From an uncultured Gaiellaceae bacterium (lineage in GTDB: Bacteria; Actinomycetota; Thermoleophilia; Gaiellales; Gaiellaceae), in the NCBI GenBank assembly GCA_955652075.1, contig CATPAS010000356.1, forward strand, positions 1 through 7,176: a stretch of DNA of 7,176 nucleotides, written 5' to 3'. A program made the position numbers and the translations under genes. Below are positions 5,423-7,176 of this stretch, piece after piece. A model generated the notes under the pieces. That model saw nothing but the letters and a program-made list of their open reading frames with translations. It made no database searches and was not told the DNA's origin. Position 1 is the first letter of the stretch. Each line of letters begins with the position of its first letter.

Positions 5423-6138
5423 TGCTTCTCGTCGGCCGTGACCGTCGCGAGCGCGACGCGCGTCATCCGGTCGACAGCCGCGCGCAACTCCTCGTCGGTG
5501 ATGCGCTTGAACTCGCCCTCGACGACGATGTCGCTGACGGTGAGGAGACACCCCGACTGGACGCCGCGGAGCGCACCGACCGTGAAGAGCGCCGAGGCTT
5601 CCATCTCGACGGCAAGCACACCGCGCTTCGACCAGCGCTCGTACTGGCTCTCGTCGGGGTTGTAGAAGACGTCGCTCGAGACGATCGGCCCGACGTGCAT
5701 CGACTGGCCCATCTGCTTGGCCGTGTGCACCGCTCCGTGGATGAGCTCCCAGCTCGCGGTCGGGCAGTGGGGCTCGTGGCCGACGAGGTGATCGGCGGTG
5801 CGGTCGTCGGCCACCGCGGACAGCGCGACGATCAGGTCGCCGAGCTCGTGATGAGCCTGAAGCCCTCCGCATGTGCCGACGCGCAGCAGCTTCTTGACGC
5901 CGAGCTGGATCAGTTCCTCGAAGACGATCGTCGCGCCCGGACAGCCCATGCCAGTGCCCTGCACCGAGACCGGTTTGCCGTCGTAGGTGCCCGTGTAACC
6001 GAGGAGGCCGCGCTCGGAGTTCTTCTCGACCGGGTTGTCGAAATAGGTCTCCGCGATGTACTTCGCCCTCAGTGGATCGCCGGGCAGGAGACAGGCCTCG
6101 GCGTACTCGCCCGGCTCAGCTCGAATGTGGATCGGCAT
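5419..6138 (-). CDS. deoD: Purine nucleoside phosphorylase, DeoD type
   Basis: Cytosolic enzyme of purine salvage that splits purine (deoxy)ribonucleosides with phosphate into free base and (deoxy)ribose 1-phosphate. The 239-aa length equals that of the hexameric E. coli-type enzyme, and the match is visible end to end. Features: His4 near the N-terminus; PGDPLRAKYIAET at 19-31 with phosphate-contacting Gly20 and Arg24; Arg43; RVGTCG at 86-91; VEMEA at 177-181 for ribose binding; and VSD with Asp203, the catalytic acid for the base. It starts at ATG 6138; no good Shine-Dalgarno is seen, but TAGGGT, a TANNNT box, ends 9 nt upstream, suggesting a leaderless or nearly leaderless transcript. It is the first gene of an operon with the lipid kinase (4-nt overlap) and is divergent from the GNAT gene with 36 bp between starts. 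Confidence 0.96.
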   Translation of the reverse strand: MPIHIRAEPGEYAEACLLPGDPLRAKYIAETYFDNPVEKNSERGLLGYTGTYDGKPVSVQGTGMGCPGATIVFEELIQLGVKKLLRVGTCGGLQAHHELGDLIVALSAVADDRTADHLVGHEPHCPTASWELIHGAVHTAKQMGQSMHVGPIVSSDVFYNPDESQYERWSKRGVLAVEMEASALFTVGALRGVQSGCLLTVSDIVVEGEFKRITDEELRAAVDRMTRVALATVTADEKH

Positions 6139-6174
6139 GCGGGCGCAACCCTAACCCGTGCGACTATTGGCACC
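6139..6174. promoter_or_regulatory. Divergent promoter region between deoD and the GNAT gene
   Basis: A 36-bp spacer. On the minus strand, TAGGGT lies 9 nt before the deoD ATG. On the plus strand, GACTAT at 6162-6167 lies 7 nt before GTG 6175 and keeps the A2 and T6 positions of TANNNT. Neither side has a clear Shine-Dalgarno, so both genes may be leaderless or nearly so. Read by eye only. Confidence 0.4.
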
Positions 6175-6954
6175 GTGAAGGGTGCGATCGAGCCCCGGCT
6201 TGCGCAGATCCTCGAGTTCTGCGCCGAGGACCCCGTGGAGCGCGTCTTCCTCGAGGACGTCGCCCGGCGGCGGCTGGGCCGGTTCAGCGCCTTCGCCGAC
6301 AACGGCCGGCTGACCGCCCTCTGCCATGTCGGCGCGAACGTCGTCCCGTCAGGCGCGAGTTGCGGCCGCTTCGCGCAGGCCGCCTCGCGGGGACGCGCCC
6401 GGATGATCATCGGCGACGAGCGCGCGGTCGACGAGCTCTGGGGCGATCTCGCCGGGCTGATGCCGACTCCGCGAAACGACCGGCCCGGGCAACCGGTGTA
6501 TGCGATCTCCGAGCCGCCGCCTGCCGGCGACACCGGTCTGCGCCCGGCGACCGACAACGACTTCCCGCTGCTGCTTCCCGCCTGCGCGGCCGCGCACGAG
6601 GAGGAGATCGGAGTCGATCCGATGAGGCGCGACCCGGAAGGGTTCCGCTGGCGCACGCGCTCGCAGATCGAGGAGGGGCGCTCGTGGCTCTGGGTCGAGC
6701 GCGGGACGATCCTCTTCAAGGCGGAAGCGTCGGCGTGGACGCCGGGCGCGATCCAGGTGCAGCAGGTCTGGGTGGACCCGCCTGCTCGCAACAAGGGCTA
6801 CGCGCAGCGCGGGATGCGCGACCTCTGCCGGTTGCTGCTCGAGCGCGTGCCGACCGTCTGTCTTTTCGTGCGTCCCGAGAACGCGCCGGCGATCCGCGTC
6901 TACGAGGCGATCGGGATGCGGCGGCACGGCTCCTACCGGTCGCTGATCTTTTGA
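6175..6954 (+). CDS. DUF4081 domain plus GNAT family N-acetyltransferase
   Basis: A 259-aa cytoplasmic protein from GTG 6175. Residues about 5-110 form the DUF4081 N-terminal domain (ILEFCAEDPVERVFLEDVAR, then GRLTALCHVGANVVPSGA), which accompanies GNAT domains in actinobacteria. Residues about 120-259 are a GNAT fold: LRPATDNDFPLLLPACAAAH, the strand ILFKAEAS, and the acetyl-CoA pyrophosphate loop after QVQQVWVDP, where Arg205-Asn-Lys-Gly-Tyr-Ala fits the R-x-x-G-x-G/A pattern. The C-terminal NAPAIRVYEAIGMRRHGSY is the usual alpha4/beta6-7 ending. The acetylated substrate is unknown. The start is supported by the domain beginning and by the candidate -10 hexamer 7 nt upstream. The frame stays open 5' of this only as an antisense shadow of deoD. 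It may be co-transcribed with the 40-aa frame that overlaps its stop. Confidence 0.93.
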   Translation: MKGAIEPRLAQILEFCAEDPVERVFLEDVARRRLGRFSAFADNGRLTALCHVGANVVPSGASCGRFAQAASRGRARMIIGDERAVDELWGDLAGLMPTPRNDRPGQPVYAISEPPPAGDTGLRPATDNDFPLLLPACAAAHEEEIGVDPMRRDPEGFRWRTRSQIEEGRSWLWVERGTILFKAEASAWTPGAIQVQQVWVDPPARNKGYAQRGMRDLCRLLLERVPTVCLFVRPENAPAIRVYEAIGMRRHGSYRSLIF

Positions 6955-7073
6955 TTCGCCTCCTGCGGCTCGCCTTCGGCTTGTGGATCCTCCACTGGGT
7001 CGCGCAGCAGTTCGCGTCGTATGTCACAAGGCATTGGCCCCGCACCCGAACGGGTGATGCAGCGTCCCTCTGA
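6951..7073 (+). CDS. Possible 40-aa single-span membrane peptide
   Basis: A TTG at 6951 overlaps the GNAT stop as TTGA and opens a frame of 40 codons to TGA at 7071-7073. The product has a hydrophobic or amphipathic stretch at about residues 4-25 (LLRLAFGLWILHWVAQQFAS) flanked by Arg residues, then a polar Arg/Thr-rich tail, compatible with one membrane span or a membrane-bound helix. TTG is a weak start and no Shine-Dalgarno is obvious, so it would rely on coupling to the upstream gene. I do not recognise a family. It could be non-coding. Confidence 0.4.
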   Translation: MIRLLRLAFGLWILHWVAQQFASYVTRHWPRTRTGDAASL

Positions 7074-7091
7074 GGCGTCGAAGATTGGAGC

Positions 7092-7176
7092 GTGAAGCCC
7101 CGCATCACTGCGGCTGCGGGACTCGCTGTGGCGTTCGTCGCTGTGAGTTCGGTTGTCCTCCTCAACGGTGGGAACA
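7092..7176 (+). CDS. Start of a probable exported protein (3' end outside window)
   Basis: GTG 7092 opens a frame that continues to the window edge (28 full codons). The first residues have two positive charges (Lys2, Arg4) followed by a long hydrophobic stretch (AAAGLAVAFVAVSSVVLL), typical of a Sec signal peptide or an N-terminal membrane anchor, then NGGN. A GGAG lies only one base before the GTG, too close for a normal Shine-Dalgarno. GAAGAT at 7080-7085 is a possible -10 element 6 nt upstream. The family cannot be told from this fragment. Confidence 0.55.
   Translation, partial: MKPRITAAAGLAVAFVAVSSVVLLNGGN

Noticed and set aside
5423..5872. N-terminal extension of the lipid kinase frame on the minus strand
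   Set aside because: It overlaps deoD in another frame on the same strand, has shadow-like composition (Arg, Ala, Asp), and the kinase homology starts at 5422.
6145..6160. Telomere-like TTAGGGTT on the minus strand
   Set aside because: It occurs once only, in a bacterial intergenic spacer; it is better explained as a TANNNT promoter box upstream of deoD.
5422..6174. Plus-strand open frame leading into the GNAT gene
   Set aside because: It is exactly antisense to deoD. The DUF4081-GNAT homology begins only after GTG 6175.

Overview
The window is high-GC DNA (roughly two thirds G+C by eye) packed with short, tightly spaced genes on both strands. The gene content suggests an actinobacterium: a VanW-family wall protein, a lipobox L,D-transpeptidase with an SH3-like N-terminal domain, and a DUF4081-GNAT acetyltransferase, a family I know mainly from Actinobacteria. 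Several starts lack a Shine-Dalgarno but have TANNNT-like hexamers 6-9 nt upstream, which points the same way. A Thermoleophilia/Gaiellales-like lineage is my guess; the sequence does not prove it.

Layout. The 3' end of a VanW-family gene (1-552, +) ends in a Thr-rich tail and converges with an acyl-CoA thioesterase (530-946, -). The thioesterase is divergent from a Sir2-family NAD-dependent deacylase (965-1708, +) with only 18 bp between the start codons. The sirtuin converges on a 48-aa CxxC protein (1705-1851, -). A 103-bp AT-richer divergent promoter region follows. Next comes an L,D-transpeptidase lipoprotein (1955-2710, +) coupled by an ATGA overlap to a 492-aa secreted protein of unknown function (2707-4185, +). 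A 100-aa coiled-coil protein with a basic Ser/Lys tail (4215-4517, +) has its own strong ribosome binding site. It converges on a diacylglycerol-kinase-like lipid kinase (4514-5422, -), which is the second gene of an operon led by deoD-type purine nucleoside phosphorylase (5419-6138, -). Divergent from deoD are the DUF4081-GNAT acetyltransferase (6175-6954, +), a possible 40-aa membrane peptide (6951-7073, +), and the first 28 codons of a probable exported protein (7092 to the window end, +).

Function. There is no single pathway. An envelope theme (VanW, L,D-transpeptidase, secreted partner, lipid kinase, exported proteins) is mixed with intracellular acyl and purine metabolism (thioesterase, sirtuin, purine nucleoside phosphorylase, GNAT). 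No gap exceeds about 105 bases. I see no mobile element, CRISPR array, tRNA, rRNA or obvious rho-independent terminator.

Most notable points: the lipid kinase appears to start at CTG, with no ATG, GTG or TTG in frame before its nucleotide-binding motif; two convergent pairs end on a shared palindromic CTAG; an uncharacterised Cys-rich secreted protein is translationally coupled to a wall cross-linking enzyme. I do not see a convincing new multi-gene system.
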